Assembly (NCBI RefSeq): GCF_048564905.1 | Contig: NC_133021.1 | Coordinates: forward strand, 10,495,501 to 10,559,500 | Source: Vicugna pacos | Lineage: Eukaryota > Chordata > Mammalia > Artiodactyla > Camelidae | Direction: 5' to 3' | Length of the DNA stretch: 64,000 nt | Part shown: positions 11,141 through 23,500 of the stretch, piece by piece | Layout of the letters: each line of letters begins with the position of its first letter | Numbering within the stretch: position 1 is the first letter of the stretch | Translations under genes and position numbers: made by a program | Notes under the pieces: generated by a model | Databases searched by the model: none | Seen by the model: only the letters and a program-made list of their open reading frames with translations | What the model was told of the DNA's origin: nothing

Positions 11141-13830
11141 GCACTGTGTCTAGACCTGGCTTACCTCTAATATTTTTACACGCAAGAAAGATACTCTTTT
11201 CATGTAAAATGTGGGGAGGGGCCCCAATAACTGTGGAGAAATATGCAGCAATTCTCCATTTGCAGCCTTAAACTCGACCAGACTGGCTGCAACGCCCGCA
11301 GCCCCCAGGGCCTGCCTCTTTTCTGGGTTCTGCAGTGTAAGTCACTTCACTCTTTAAAGGTATGTTTTTAAACAGTCACTCGAGTTGTAACTTCCTGTCA
11401 ATTCTTCTCTTCCAAATATTTGTGGTGTCGCCTCTCTGTTTGCTTTGTACTTGCAGACCAGTAATTTTTAAAAACTCTTTTACTGTCATTTTTGAAGGGT
11501 TTTGTGAGGGAGAAAGCAAATCCATGCAAACAATCCTTATGGGTTGAGGAGCCCCACGAACAATTCCCCCTCTTTCCTGTTGAAGAAAATTCGGCCTATT
11601 GAAGACTACGACAAAAGGGGAAGGCAGAGAGGAAGTGAAAGTGTTATCTTTATACTAATAAAACAGATTTTGGAGATGTGGCCAGAACCTGCAGGAAAGT
11701 GGGTTTTCCAACAGCAAAAGCAGAGTTGAAGTTAGCCGCTCAGCCCTGGACGGCCCTAGACGGCACAGGTGCAGGTCCACGAGGAGCGGGCAGAGCAGGG
11801 CAAGCACTCCTCCCTGGGAAGAGGAGGAGGAGGAGCTAAGCTGAGAATACCCTGTCTATTTATTTTCCCCAAATCCGCTGCTTAGCTAAGTGCCACGTCC
11901 CCCAGTGAGAGGGCAGAGAGACAGCTTAGAGGAAAGATCTCTCCACAGAAATGGGAACAGAAGGGGGCAAGAAGCATTGCCCCTGGAAGGAGGCCTCCAC
12001 ATTTAACGGATTCTGCTTCGCTCCTACTTGAACTTGATCTCCAGCTCCTGGCGTCCTGGGGTTGCTAGCTTTGACCGCGTTTTCCATCCACTTGTGCAGC
12101 TGCCCACCCCTCAGACCTCTTCCCCTGGACAGCAGGTGCATGTTTTCCTGACAGGAGTAGGAAGTACCCTGGGCTCTGGTGGTGGGGAGTGAACTGTGTC
12201 AACGAGGTGAGATTCCTGGGGAGCCACTTCTATGAAGCGGGCAGGAGAGAGGGGAGGGGTGAAAGCAAGGGGTTGGATGCATAGGGAGGGTTCCCCTGAG
12301 GGAGGGAGGTGGAGTCAGCCTTAAAAGAGTGAGTCTGACAAAGGGGCAATGGAGCAGGACGTGTCACCCTCTCCCTTTGAAGGGTGCTGAAAGGGCAGGA
12401 GCAGTGAGACCACAGGCTCAGAATTTTTTGTTGACACATGACAAGCCGTTGATAAAAGTTTCTGTCTGCAGGAAGAAATGCTGGGACAGCCCCCAGTGAG
12501 GAGCTGGGTGACGGTCACCCCAGTTCTCATCGCACCAGTTCTAGGGCTTTTCCACGTAACCCACATGCAACCCAAGATCCTTACCACCACTGGTATCTTC
12601 CCAGAAATTATTCTGAGGTTCACAGGGGAAGGAAGCCTCTGTAGCTGTAAGTGAGCAGACTTTAAATATGCACTTGAAAAACAAAGAACAGCACTAAACA
12701 AGGCAACACACACCTGAGAGACTCAGAGGCCTGCTTGAAAGGAAAGGTAGCCACGGTGAAAGATCGGAAGGCAAAGAGAACAGAATGTCGTGATTGCACT
12801 TCACTGGCTGAGTTAGATGTTTTAAAATGTCTGACGCAGACCCGTTGTGATTATGGAGAGGCTGATTTCCATCACCTGACGCAATGAAGTCAGAACCTTT
12901 CTCAGGTCTCAAACCACTTCAAGAGATTGATTCATGCACACGTTAATTAATTTGGCAAAAGCTGACTGATTGGGCATCCCGCCCTGCCTAGACCTGTTCC
13001 AGGCTCTGGGAGGGCACAGAGGGCGGGACACAGGGGACCCTGCTCAGGTGGGGCCATTCCGGAGAGGAAGGCGGATTGCAGGCAAGTCCACAAACGCCTC
13101 GGGGCAGCGCTTCCAGAGGCTGATCTGCGCTGTGAATGATGGAAGGGGCAGAGAACAGGTACGGGGGCCTGAGGGATTGTGGGGTTTTGGGAAAGGAAGC
13201 CAGAGTGGCTGGATCCCATCCACCAAGTAGGAGCGTAGCTGAGGTGTGGGCGCTGTGGACCCGCTCTCCAGAACAACACACACTCTCACATGACGTCTCG
13301 GCCGATTCCAGGGAGACTGGCACACCCAGAATCCAAGGGCCACAGTGAGTTCAGGAGAGAGACCGAGCTCTGGTTTGGGGACTACAGAGACCACGCTGGT
13401 CAGTGGGGAAACACACCGTTCCCTGCACGTGGGAACCACGTGTGGTGTTACAAGGGCGGTGACAGAGGGGAAGGTGTGGGAGAAAGGATAAAGGGCCCAC
13501 TGTGAAAGGCTTCGAGTTCCCAGCTGAAGAGTTTGAAAGGCCCCAGGGGTCATGGGACCTGGGTTACCAAGGGGTTGAATGGCCTGGAGTCCGCAGCCCT
13601 CAGCTCAGTGGCCACGACGTGGTGGTGTTGCTGCGGGTTCCCCAGTGGGTTCAGGTCAGAGGATGCAGCCATCACCTCCTTCCTCTCTCCTCCTGGCAAA
13701 TTAACAAGGAACAGGCCGCCGCTGGGGGACTGCAGACGGGGCTGTCGCCAGTGAGTTCTCATTCCTGGCGCTGATGGAAAAGTCCCGTTTGTCCAAGTGA
13801 CGACAGAACTGAGGGAAATTAAGGTTCAGC
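11141..13830. other. Mostly single-copy sequence, possible L2 piece
   Basis: No exon is supported. The purine-rich stretch at about 12990-13580 contains words (GAGTTTGAAAGGCC, GGGAGGGCACAGAGGGCGGG) that could be a decayed L2 on the minus strand, at low confidence. Long overlapping open frames here (up to 169 codons) are present in several frames on both strands, as in random GC-rich DNA. The part at 12780-12965 is AT-rich, repeat-free and resembles a conserved element. Confidence 0.4.
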
Positions 13831-16595
13831 CAGACACAGAAACAGGATGTTTGGTGAATTTATCATGTTGGATTAAGATGAAATAAGAACTGGTCTTGGT
13901 CAGTCAGTCTTGAGGGCTGAGTTCAAACTGACTGAAGAAAAAAAAGGCTCTTCATTGAAAGCACGTTAAGAAATTAGTGTTTGGTTATTTTGGTGTGCAG
14001 ATGTGTAAATGCAGCTCCTTTTGATTCAAACACTTTTGAAAACTTAAAATGCACTTTTGATCTCTAGGTTATTTTCCAGCTTTGAGAGTGTGGGGTTTGC
14101 TTTTTTTTTAATGAGAATTTTCTTTGGAAATAACAGCGTGTTTTACTTCTCAGCCGTCATCCGTCAGCTGTGCATGGCTTCCCAGGGCACTGGTGTGTTC
14201 TCTGTTTAGTTTTTCTTTCATGGAAGAGATAAATGTTCTCCGGCAGACCATTATTTATCCTTTATATCTTTCTAGAGACGAGCAAAGTTCAGAGATTATA
14301 TAAAACCTCTCATAAAAACCCGATTTCATAACTCGAGAGTAATTTTGGTTTGATTGTTTAGAAGAATGTTAATCCTGACAGGTTTAGCTGCTGTGATGAA
14401 GGACTGCAACTCCAGGGCGTGTAAAGTTGGGAAGAAAAGCCTAAACTGATGTGGCGCAGGTCAGCCTTACAAACTGGAAGGAACTCTAATCCAGTCACCT
14501 GACAATTAGCGCACCAGGAATGCTGTCATTTATTGTCTATTAATGAACCATCAACAGACCTGTCACCAATCACTGACTGTGAAAAAGTGCACTGCTCATT
14601 TTATTTCAGTAACTGGGTGCATCTGAGCAGGGAGATTTGTCCCGGGGAGGCACTGTGATTATTAAATACCATCAAGCAGACCCTTGATATAATGAGATTA
14701 AAACTGTCTGCATGGAGAAACTAGACATCATTAAAAAAGAAATAGGGAAGGAAAACCACCTTATCAAAATGGGCTTTACAGACTGGGTGACATCTGGGTG
14801 GTGAATCAGCTCTTTCTGTTGAAAACACAAATGCATTACTAGTAGATGAAATAAAATACAGGGAAGGCCTCACAGCTGGTTGACATAGCAGGCTCTGCTG
14901 CCGTGGTCACTCCCTGCTCTTCCGTCTGGACTTTCCTTCCACAGGAATTCACTGACACTGTAACACTGCCTGCGACGATGGTAAACAGTCTAGACGCTCC
15001 CCCTAGTCTCAGAACGAGCAGCAATGTAAATCTACGCTCTGGCTTACCGTCCTTCTTCAGAAACCAAGAGCACATCTAAGGGCCCGGGAGTTCCATGTGG
15101 CACAGCACGTGCCATCTTCTCCGTGACAAAACTGAAACTGAAGGCACTGCTGTTCACCTGCACATGTGGGAGTGTGTTCAGGAGCTGCTGTTTATAAAGA
15201 GGAGTTTATAGAAAGGCATCCTGTTAGCCTCCAGAGGGAGAAACAGCCACGGGGCTTGCTTCTGTTGCATTATGTTCTGAGATGAATAAGTGATGTGTAC
15301 GCTGTCATTGCTGCTTAAGAAAATGTGAGTTACTACATCGCATCATTGAAAGGCAGTAATACAGAAGGGAAGCATGAAGTTGACTGACATGTCTCATTGG
15401 GGAAACAAAGCTAATTCTGGTGACTCTTGTAGGGGATTCTGCTTTGCTGCAGAACGTTGTCAGTTAAAGATTTCTTTAAAAAAAAAAGGGGAAGCTAACA
15501 CAGTGTGCTTTTTGGCACAGCTGTGTTGTTCATTCCTCTACAATTTCAATCAGGGAAGCAGAGCCCAGAGGGAAGGGGGGTGGCTGGAAGTCAGGGTTGG
15601 CTCTGAGCTTTCCGAAGACCCCTTCTCCTCCTCTCAAAAATTTGTCCTCCTCCCACACACTCAGCACTCCACAGGCCAGGTGCATTTTCCTTGCCAGTAA
15701 GAAAACGTAGGCACGCTGGTTTTGACTCTGAAATGTAAGATTTTGAGACTTCACCTAGGGGAGGACGTTGGTTGTCGTGGGCAGTCACCTGGGCGTGGGA
15801 GTTTCAAGCTGCCCAGCAGAAGGGAGAAGGGCTTTCATGAATGGTTAAAATCAAAAACTAACATAACACATTGCAGGCAAGCTTTAACAAACGAGGTATG
15901 GGTTCCTTTTGTTCCCACAGAGTAGAAAAAGAAAATGCTGTTTAAATAATTTTATTTGAAAGAAATGCCATCTGATATTTATCATTCCCTGAGTATTATA
16001 ACTTCAGCATCTCATGGATTTATTTGGGATCATCCATCTAAGTGTAATGGTAAAAGGTTCTTTGTAAATGGAGTACTGTCATTGTGCCATTAGAAGTAAA
16101 AATGGTCAAAATACTAAAAGACATTTAAAAATGCATCAGTCTCTAATACAAAGCCTTTGTCAGCACTCAGAAAAGTTTAGGTAATGCTGTATAAAGCTTT
16201 GCTTTTAAGACCATAAAGATATTACATCTAGAGGCCAGAGTTTCTGTGAATTTTTGACATACTAAACTTAACTCTCTCATTCTATAAATTTATTCCAATA
16301 TATCGTGACTGCCATTTCTCATTATTTTTACAGTTCTTTGCCCCTTTTAAGCTGAGGAATTTGACCTTATGTGCCAATTTCCAGGGGAAGATGATGGCTA
16401 GCAGGAGCAAAACAAGTGCTGCTCCGCATGAGCATAACTGTTACACTGAACACACAGGACTTAGAAGGATGCAGTCACTTCTAAGTGAATTCCTTTACTT
16501 TTTGTCTCTCACTGTCATTTCAAAATGCTCTCCTTAGACTAGTCTTTCCCTGACCCCCTGGGGGAAATCTCCAGCAGGTGTCATTTGCCTTTTTT
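13831..16595. other. Long repeat-poor single-copy sequence
   Basis: About 2.8 kb with no recognisable interspersed repeat, which is unusual for this window. It is AT-rich, with no open frame above 108 codons. The segment at 14440-14830 is listed as a regulatory candidate. Confidence 0.45.
14440..14830. promoter_or_regulatory. Candidate conserved non-coding element
   Basis: Repeat-free AT-rich sequence with several homeodomain-type cores: GACAATTAGCGC near 14501, CTATTAATGAAC near 14537, GTGATTATTAAATACC near 14655, ATAATGAGATTAAAAC near 14689 and CATCATTAAAA near 14728. There is no coding frame. Enhancer function is an inference from motif density and lack of repeats only. Confidence 0.22.
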
Positions 16596-16945
16596 AAAGA
16601 AAGTAAACTTTTAATTTTAAATCAGATTAGATTTATAGAGGAGTTGCATAATTAGTACTGGAAGTCTTGTATAAACTTCATTCAGTTTCCCCTAACAGTA
16701 ACACTTGACGTAACTGTAATACATCTATCAAAACTGAGAAATTAACATTGGGACTTTACCATTAACTAAAATGCAGAGTCGATTTAGACTTCACCTGGTT
16801 TCTCACATCCTTCTTCCTTTGCAGTATCCGCTCCAGGCTGTCATGTGGCATTTAGTTGTTGTCTCCCTAATCTCCTCCAAACTTCAGTAGTTTCTCATTC
16901 TTTCCTTGTTTTACATGATCTCGACCTATTGGAAGGGTCAGTTAT
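16596..16945 (-). mobile_element. Ancient L1M 3' UTR fragment
   Basis: Plus-strand words AGATTTATAGAGGAGTTGCA, CAGTTTCCCCTAACAGTAAC, AAACTGAGAAATTAACATTG and CAGGCTGTCATGTGGCATTT, then ATTTAGTTGTTGTCTCCCTA, follow the antisense of an L1M 3' UTR. The same region of a related element occurs at 38900-39400. The match stops abruptly near 16945, where ORF2-type antisense sequence of an L1 begins. Confidence 0.6.
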
Positions 16946-19265
16946 TTTGTGGAGATTATTTGATTGGTATTGAATTGAATTTATAAATCAAACTGAAGAG
17001 AATTTGACATCTTCACAACATTGATCTTTTTATCCATGAATATGGTATACCTCTCCATTTATATAGGTCTGCTTTGATTTCTTTCATCAGTGTTTTATAG
17101 TTTTTAGCATACAGATTCTGTACATATTTTGTTAAATTTATGCCTAAGTATTTTGTACCTTGTCTTTTTTGTTTGTTTTAGGTGCAAGTGTAAATGGTGG
17201 ATTATTCCCCCCACCAACATTCCCATTGCTCACTGATGGTATACAGGAATATAAGTGACTTTCATATATTGATATAGTAGCCTGCCATCTGGCTAAACTC
17301 ACTTATTCTAGCTTTTTCATAAATTCTTTAAGAGTTTCCACATAGACAAATCATCTCATTTGTAAGTACAGAAAATTTTCTCTCTTGCTGTTATTCAATC
17401 TGTACGATGGCCTTTTCCTGCCCCTTTGTACAGGTTAGGACTGGATAGGATGTTGAGTAGCAGTGGTGAGAGAAGACGAGTATTCCTTGTTCCTGACCTT
17501 AAAAGTCCTCAGTCTTTCACTCTGAAGCATGATGTTAGCTGTAGGTTTTTTATGGATATCCTATGTTTGGTTAAGAAACTCCTTTTTTTTCCTATTGTTG
17601 AGAGCTTTTATCATAAATGAATGTTGAATTTTATCAGATTCTTTTTCTGCATTTATTAACATGCTCATATGGTTTTTATTATCTAGTCTGTTAGTAAGAT
17701 AAATTATGTTGATTGGTTTCTGAATATTGACTCCATCTTCCAGTCCTGGGATGAAGTCTACTTGGTAATAATGTGTTATTCTTTTGTACACTTTGTATAT
17801 TTCTGGATTCATTTTTTAATGTTTTGTTGAGAATATTTACATCAGTATTCATGAAAGATATTCATCTGTAGTTTGCTTGTAATCTGTTTATCTATTTTTG
17901 GTATTAGGGTAATGCTGCCCTCAAAAAGTGTGTTGAGAAGTACTTCTTTCTCTTCTGTTTTCTGTAGAGTTGGTGTATCTGGAAGATTTCACCAGCGGTA
18001 CTGTCTGGATCTGGAGTTTTGTTTGTGTTTGTTTGTTTGTTTCTTTTTTTGTTTGTTTTTTGATATTTCAGCTACAAATATAATTTTGTTAATAGATATA
18101 AGACTATTCAGGTTATGTTTTTATTCTTGAACGAGTTTTGGTAGTTTGTTTCTTTCAAAGAATTGGCCCAGGTCATTAGAGTCAACAAGTTTATTGGCAT
18201 AGAATTGTTTGTGGTATTTATTTTTTTTTTAGTGCATACAGTGGTGTTCCCTCTCACATTCCAGTATTTGTAATTTATGTCTTCTCTCTTTTCTCTCAAT
18301 CAACCTGCCTAGATGTTTATCAACTTTGTTGATATTTAAAAAAACTTTTGGTTTCATTGACTTTGTACCTCTTTTCTGACAACTCTTACCATGACCACTA
18401 TAGTGTTTACAGTATACATTTTAAAATAATTTGAGTCTGCCTTCAAATAACATTATACTGCTTTATATATAGTGTAAAGATCTTTTGACGGTATATTTCC
18501 AGTTCTTCCCTCTCATCTCTTTTACTATTATTTTCATAATTTACTTCTAAATATGCTATTAATTCACAATATGTTGTTGTCATTACAGCTTTAAACAGTC
18601 AGGAATCCTTTACATAACTTAAAAATAAGAAAGACATTTTAATTTACCTTCATTTATTTCTTTGTTGATGCTCTTTGCTTCTTTGTGTGTATCCAAGATC
18701 CTGACCTATAGCATATTCTGGCTGAAGAATTTTCTTTCATGTTTCTTGTACAGTAGCCCTGCTGGCAATAAATTCCCTGAGTTTGGGGTTTCATTTTTGT
18801 TGTTGTTTGGTTTGGGTTTTGGTTTGGGGCGGGAGAGGGTAGGGGGCAGATTGCTTGAAAAACTCTTTATTTATCCTTCACTTTTGAAGAATATTTTCAC
18901 TTGGTATAGAATTCTGTATTGACATGTGTTTCTTTCAGCATTTGATGTCATTCCATTGTCATTGTGCTTGCCTCATTTCTGATAAGAAGCCCAGTCTACT
19001 TGTTATGCTGTTCCTCTGTAGGTAATATGTCTTCTTTTTCTCCTGTTTCCTTCAATATTGCTTCTCTGTCTCTGGATTTCAGCAGTTTGATGGTGATGTG
19101 TAGATGGGAGGTTCTGTTTTGTTTCTACGCTGCTTGATGTTCTCTGAGCTTCTTGGACCTGTGTTTTGGTGTCTGTCACTGATTTTGGAAAGTTCTTGAC
19201 TGTTATTACTTCAACCATTTCTTCTGTGTCTTCTCTTTCCTTCTGCTTTTAGGATTCCAATTACT
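16946..19265 (-). mobile_element. Ancient L1M remnant (ORF2 to 5' part)
   Basis: The antisense of L1 ORF2 is clear from 17000 (TTCACAACATTGATCTTTTT, TATGCCTAAGTATTTTGTAC) through the reverse-transcriptase-coding part near 17430-18000. It continues to the 5' part at 18580-19260 (GCTTTAAACAGTCAGGAATC, TAGCCCTGCTGGCAATAAAT, GTTTGATGGTGATGTG read in order). At about 2.3 kb it is shorter than a full L1, so large internal parts are missing, and no frame remains open. Many stops and indels indicate great age. It may belong to the same insertion as 16596-16945 after an internal deletion. Confidence 0.77.
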
Positions 19266-19649
19266 GATATGTTAGCTGATACTCTCCCACAAAAATAAAT
19301 GCAATATCTTAATATTAATGGAGATTTTTAAAAATGAATTCTATATTGTTCTTTTCGTAAACCAAAGACTTACTGGATGAGGTCAATAACCTCTCCTCCT
19401 CTGTGCCTCTATTGGACTTATGTATAAATTTCAGTTCTTAGATTGAGAAGTACCATGTTCGTAGATGAAAGAGCACAGTTAAAAGATCCAGCTTCAGAAT
19501 CAGAATTAGAATCAAACTCTGGCTGGAACAGACCCCTAACCAATCAGAGTGAGTTCCGACTGATCAGAGTGGTTGCCTGACCCCTCCAGGAGCCCCTGAC
19601 CTTTAGGCTGTTCTGGCCACTAGCCACTGGGCGTCAGCCCTTCTCTGCC
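19266..19649. other. Single-copy sequence
   Basis: No gene or repeat recognised. The last part (about 19470-19560, with ATCAAACTCTGGCTGG) could belong to the head of the MIR that follows. Confidence 0.35.
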
Positions 19650-19800
19650 CTCCCTGCACTGGGAAGTCAGCCTCTGAGCCTCAGTTTCCTCCAGGCATGG
19701 GGACAGTAATCTCTGTCTGAGAGCTGTCGTGAGGATCAGCTGAGGGACAGTGGCTCCCTGCACGTAGCAGGCCCTCACAGAAGGCAGCCATTATGACATC
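19650..19800 (+). mobile_element. MIR SINE fragment
   Basis: GCCTCTGAGCCTCAGTTTCC at 19669-19688 is the MIR core, followed by GGGGACAGTAATCTC, GTCGTGAGGATCAGCTGAGG and CGTAGCAGGCCCTCACAGAA in consensus order up to the 3' end. Confidence 0.65.
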
Positions 19801-19974
19801 AGGTGTCAGGTCTCTCAAAGAGAGCAGAGGCTCTCTCCTCAGCTGCCTCCTGCCTTGTGCACCTACCTGAACCTACCTGCGCCCACGTCATCTGGGGGTG
19901 GCCAATCCATTAGAGACGTGAATTCTATCTGATGGAGACGTTTCTCTATTTTCCAGGTAAAAATCTTTAGGTGA

Positions 19975-20525
19975 TTTTCCCTTTTTTATTTTGATTATAA
20001 AACAATGAGAAAATACAGAAAAAATATGAAAAAGAAATATAAAATCACCTGTATGTTCTCATATGGAGTTAACTGCTGGCAATTTTGGAAGTAACATCCT
20101 TCCAAAATTTTTTTTTGTGAAAATATACAGATATGTACAGGAATGGTATTATACCAAATATAATGCTTTGCAATCTCCTTTTGTTTAATGCCATGTCACA
20201 GACATGCTTCCACGCCAGCGCATAGCATGGTCATAGAAGGCCATTATATGGATTTTCTAAATTAAATAAATTTGGAATAATGTCCGTCAGTGGACATTTA
20301 AGATTACTTCCGGTGAACTGTAGTGATCTCCTTTATACATGTACCTTGTCATACATACATGGGCTTTTTCTTAGAATACAGTCCAAGAAGTGGGTTCATT
20401 GGACAGAGGGGAAGCATATTTTAAATGAGACAGGTTACCAAATTCACTTGACTTAGAATTTGGCGGCTCTAAACTATACCCCATTAAAGCATATGCAACA
20501 TCCATCTCCCCATGTTTGGGAGTTT
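19975..20525 (-). mobile_element. Ancient L1M (L1ME-type) 3' fragment
   Basis: On the plus strand the order is: CATCCTTCCAAAATTTTTTT, ATATACAGATATGTACAGGA, CCATGTCACAGACATGCTTC, GTCAGTGGACATTTAAGATT and then CCAAGAAGTGGGTTCATTGG. This is the antisense of an old L1 3' region that normally reads through GGACATTTAGGTTGTTTCC and AGAAGTGGAATTGCTGGG. It is strongly diverged. Confidence 0.52.
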
Positions 20526-20529
20526 TAGG

Positions 20530-23500
20530 ATAAAATAAAATATTTCTATATTCTTTGATAAGCAAGAGCATTTTCTTCACATTCTCTTCCTAAAATTAAA
20601 TAGAATCTTTAAAGAATATCTTCATGTTAAGATTTTTTTCAAACTCACTTATCTAAAAAATTAACAAAATCTTTTAACTGCCAACCAAATCATTTGGTTT
20701 AAACCATTAAACCAGACTGTCCATTAAAACGGTATTCATCAGAATCGGAGTGGGGTCTTAACACCGTCGTGGAGAATCACCTCTCTTTAGAGACGACCGG
20801 AGTGTGGTCTGAAGTCGGAGGGCTGAGCAGGTCGTCAGCTTTCCTGTTGCCTACTCTCCCTTTCTGGGAATAGTTACCGTTTTACTCCTGGAGGAAATTT
20901 TATTTTTCTCCCAACTTCAGGGCTGCCTGTGACTGTTAGGGTTTTTTTCAGCTGAGTGGATTATTGCAGAGTAAACATACCTGTGTCATTGCCATTCAGG
21001 TCAGGATCAACAAAATAGTTTTATTAACATTTCCTGATACAGGTGACCATAATGAAAACTATGTAATTGTCCTGAAGATTCCTTGGACTGTAACGTCTAC
21101 ATCAGACCATCAGCAATTTCTCTTTGGGAGAACGCACCTGATTGGTCTCCCCTTTTCTATTCTTCTCTGGGAAGAAATAATTCTCAATATTCTGTGTGTT
21201 TACGTAACTTACCTAGTTTTTACGTTATCCACAGCATCAGTAAAGCTTGTAATATTCTTACTCTTTGACAACGAAACCAAACCACAAGACAGTAAGGGCA
21301 AAAGATGGAGGTTTGCATGTGACTGAGTGCGCTGCTGTGCGTCCTGGCCAGATACCAGTTGTGAACAGGTCGGCACAAGTCAGTACCAGGTACTAACCTT
21401 GTGCTTGTAGATAAAGGTAGAGGTACAATCATGAATCCTGTGCTTTGCGTTGGGGAACCTGGCAGGGGATGAGATGTGCCGGTGAGATTACTCGGTGCAG
21501 CAGCCGGTCACTGAGGCCTGGGAGGGAGCGCAGCCACTTGCCTATGGACACAGATCCGTCAGCTACAGGGGCCATGGCCTCTGGACTCCTGGACAGCGTG
21601 CCCTCCCCCAGGTGCCGGCTGTGCCTTGAATCTCAAAGACTCGGGAAGGGCAGAGTCAATCTGGCCCTCAGCTCCCTGCTCCCAGGCCATGTCCCCAGCC
21701 TCACTCCACCTTTCCCTGCGTGTTCAGGACCGACACCCAGTTCAATCCCGCGGCTTGGTCCACAGCTTTCACGTTATCTTTCTTTCTTTTTCTTCTCTTC
21801 TTTCCCGCACAAACACCACACTGCTTCCCGTATGTGGTGAAGTTACAGCCTGGTCGGTAGCAGAGCGGAGCAGCGCTCTGATTAAAGTAATTAAAACTAT
21901 ACACAGCATGCGTAATTCACCTCTGAGTGGCTGTCACCACGGGCTGATGCGCGGAGCTGATCCAGTATCTGTCTGTGGCAGCCGGCGTATGCTACACGAC
22001 CATTTTTTCTTTTCTGCAGAATTTTAATCACTTGAGATAAAGAGCCGGGAGAGAGAGATCAAGGCTGTATTAATCCTCTCAATGGCTTTATAATCTCCCT
22101 TCTATTCTGCTGCTGGTGATCAAGAAAAATAATGCCGCTTTCATCCTAGATGCCAAGGTCAGTCATCTCTGTGCCCTTTGATGACAAAGATGCCATCAGG
22201 AAGAGATTTTAATGAACGTGGTTCTGGCCATGCTTTGTGGGGAAAAAGGGTGTGTTCCACGACCCTGGGATGGTCATGCAGGCCCCCGTTTCAGGCACAA
22301 GTCATTTTGAAATATTAGCCCCATTAGAAAGACATTCCTAGACAGCTGGTGGGGGCTGCAGCCTGGCAGCGAAGGGTGGCTGAAGAACCAGGGAGAGGAG
22401 GCGGGCCTGCCCGGGGACGGGCCAGGTGGCCCTGCGGGCACTCGGGCACCTCCTCAGGGTGCTGCCAAGACCAAAATACCAGTGCAGGGATGCACAGGTG
22501 TGTGGTGACATTTAAAAGCAATACCCTGTTGTTTTTGCAAGAATGTGTGGACAAGTGAACAACAGAAGTCCTTTCAGCTCAGCAGCACCTGAGGACGATT
22601 CCCAGCTGGTTGCTTGCTGCGCCTTCCACCCACTCCCTTTCTTCCGTGGTTTTCTCCAAAACATGTTCCCTGGGCCGCGGAGACATGACAGGAGCTGACA
22701 CGGCCTCAATAGAAGGTCACAGACCAGGTGGCCGAGAGCAAGGCCCACCAAGCTGCTGCAGCCCCTGCAGTCCTGCCTGCAGCCGTCCTGAGCCGCACTC
22801 ATAGGAAGTCGTTCTGCGTCGTAGTGGTTTGTCCTGGTGAGGGAGGGGCACCCACGAGGTCCCCATGAGGTTCCCAGGGTGATCAGAGAGAGGTGGGCAA
22901 GGTGCTGGCTGCTCACCCTCAAGGACAGGGGACGGAGCCTCGGCTCTGGGCAGCAGGGCTCCAGGGCGGTTTGGGGGGGATTCTGAAGGGAGCTGGCACA
23001 CTGGCGTGGCTAACATAAGTGGCTTTTAAATGTATCTCAAAAACGTTAGGTTTCCCTTCTGAGAGGTGGCTGTGCAGTCTCCCTTCAGGGTAGGAGCTCG
23101 GAGCTCTGCTCTGCCCCTTGACCAGCAGAGGGGCTGGTACAGTCAGGCTGACCCGGGGTGTGCAGAGAGGGTCAAGGGCAGCGCTAACACGGACACCACT
23201 CCTCTCCAGGCTTGGACCTGCCTTCTCTCCTCTGTAGTCTGGCTGCACGCTCTGATTCCACCCTCCCGGGATTTGTGCGTGGGCTCCTTAAATGCCTCCA
23301 CCTGACTCAACTCTTTTAGGGTTTCTGACCGCCCCTCCTGGCCTGGGGTGACACTCAGCCCTGCCCAGCTGAGAGATGGAGAGCCACTCTGGGATGTGAA
23401 CAGCATCGCAGGGGCACATTTTGCCCACTTACTGGAACAAACTTTGTGACTTAGGCACCACTGATGTCACTACTCACAATGGAACCTCCTTTTTCTTACT

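Noticed and set aside
13044-13553. 169-codon minus-strand frame
   Set aside because: Composition-driven; it overlaps a probable L2 remnant and frames on the other strand.
20964-21326. 120-codon frame with hydrophobic stretches that could be membrane segments
   Set aside because: Hydrophobicity follows from T-rich DNA. No signal or domain is recognised, and part of the sequence resembles an old L1 3' UTR.
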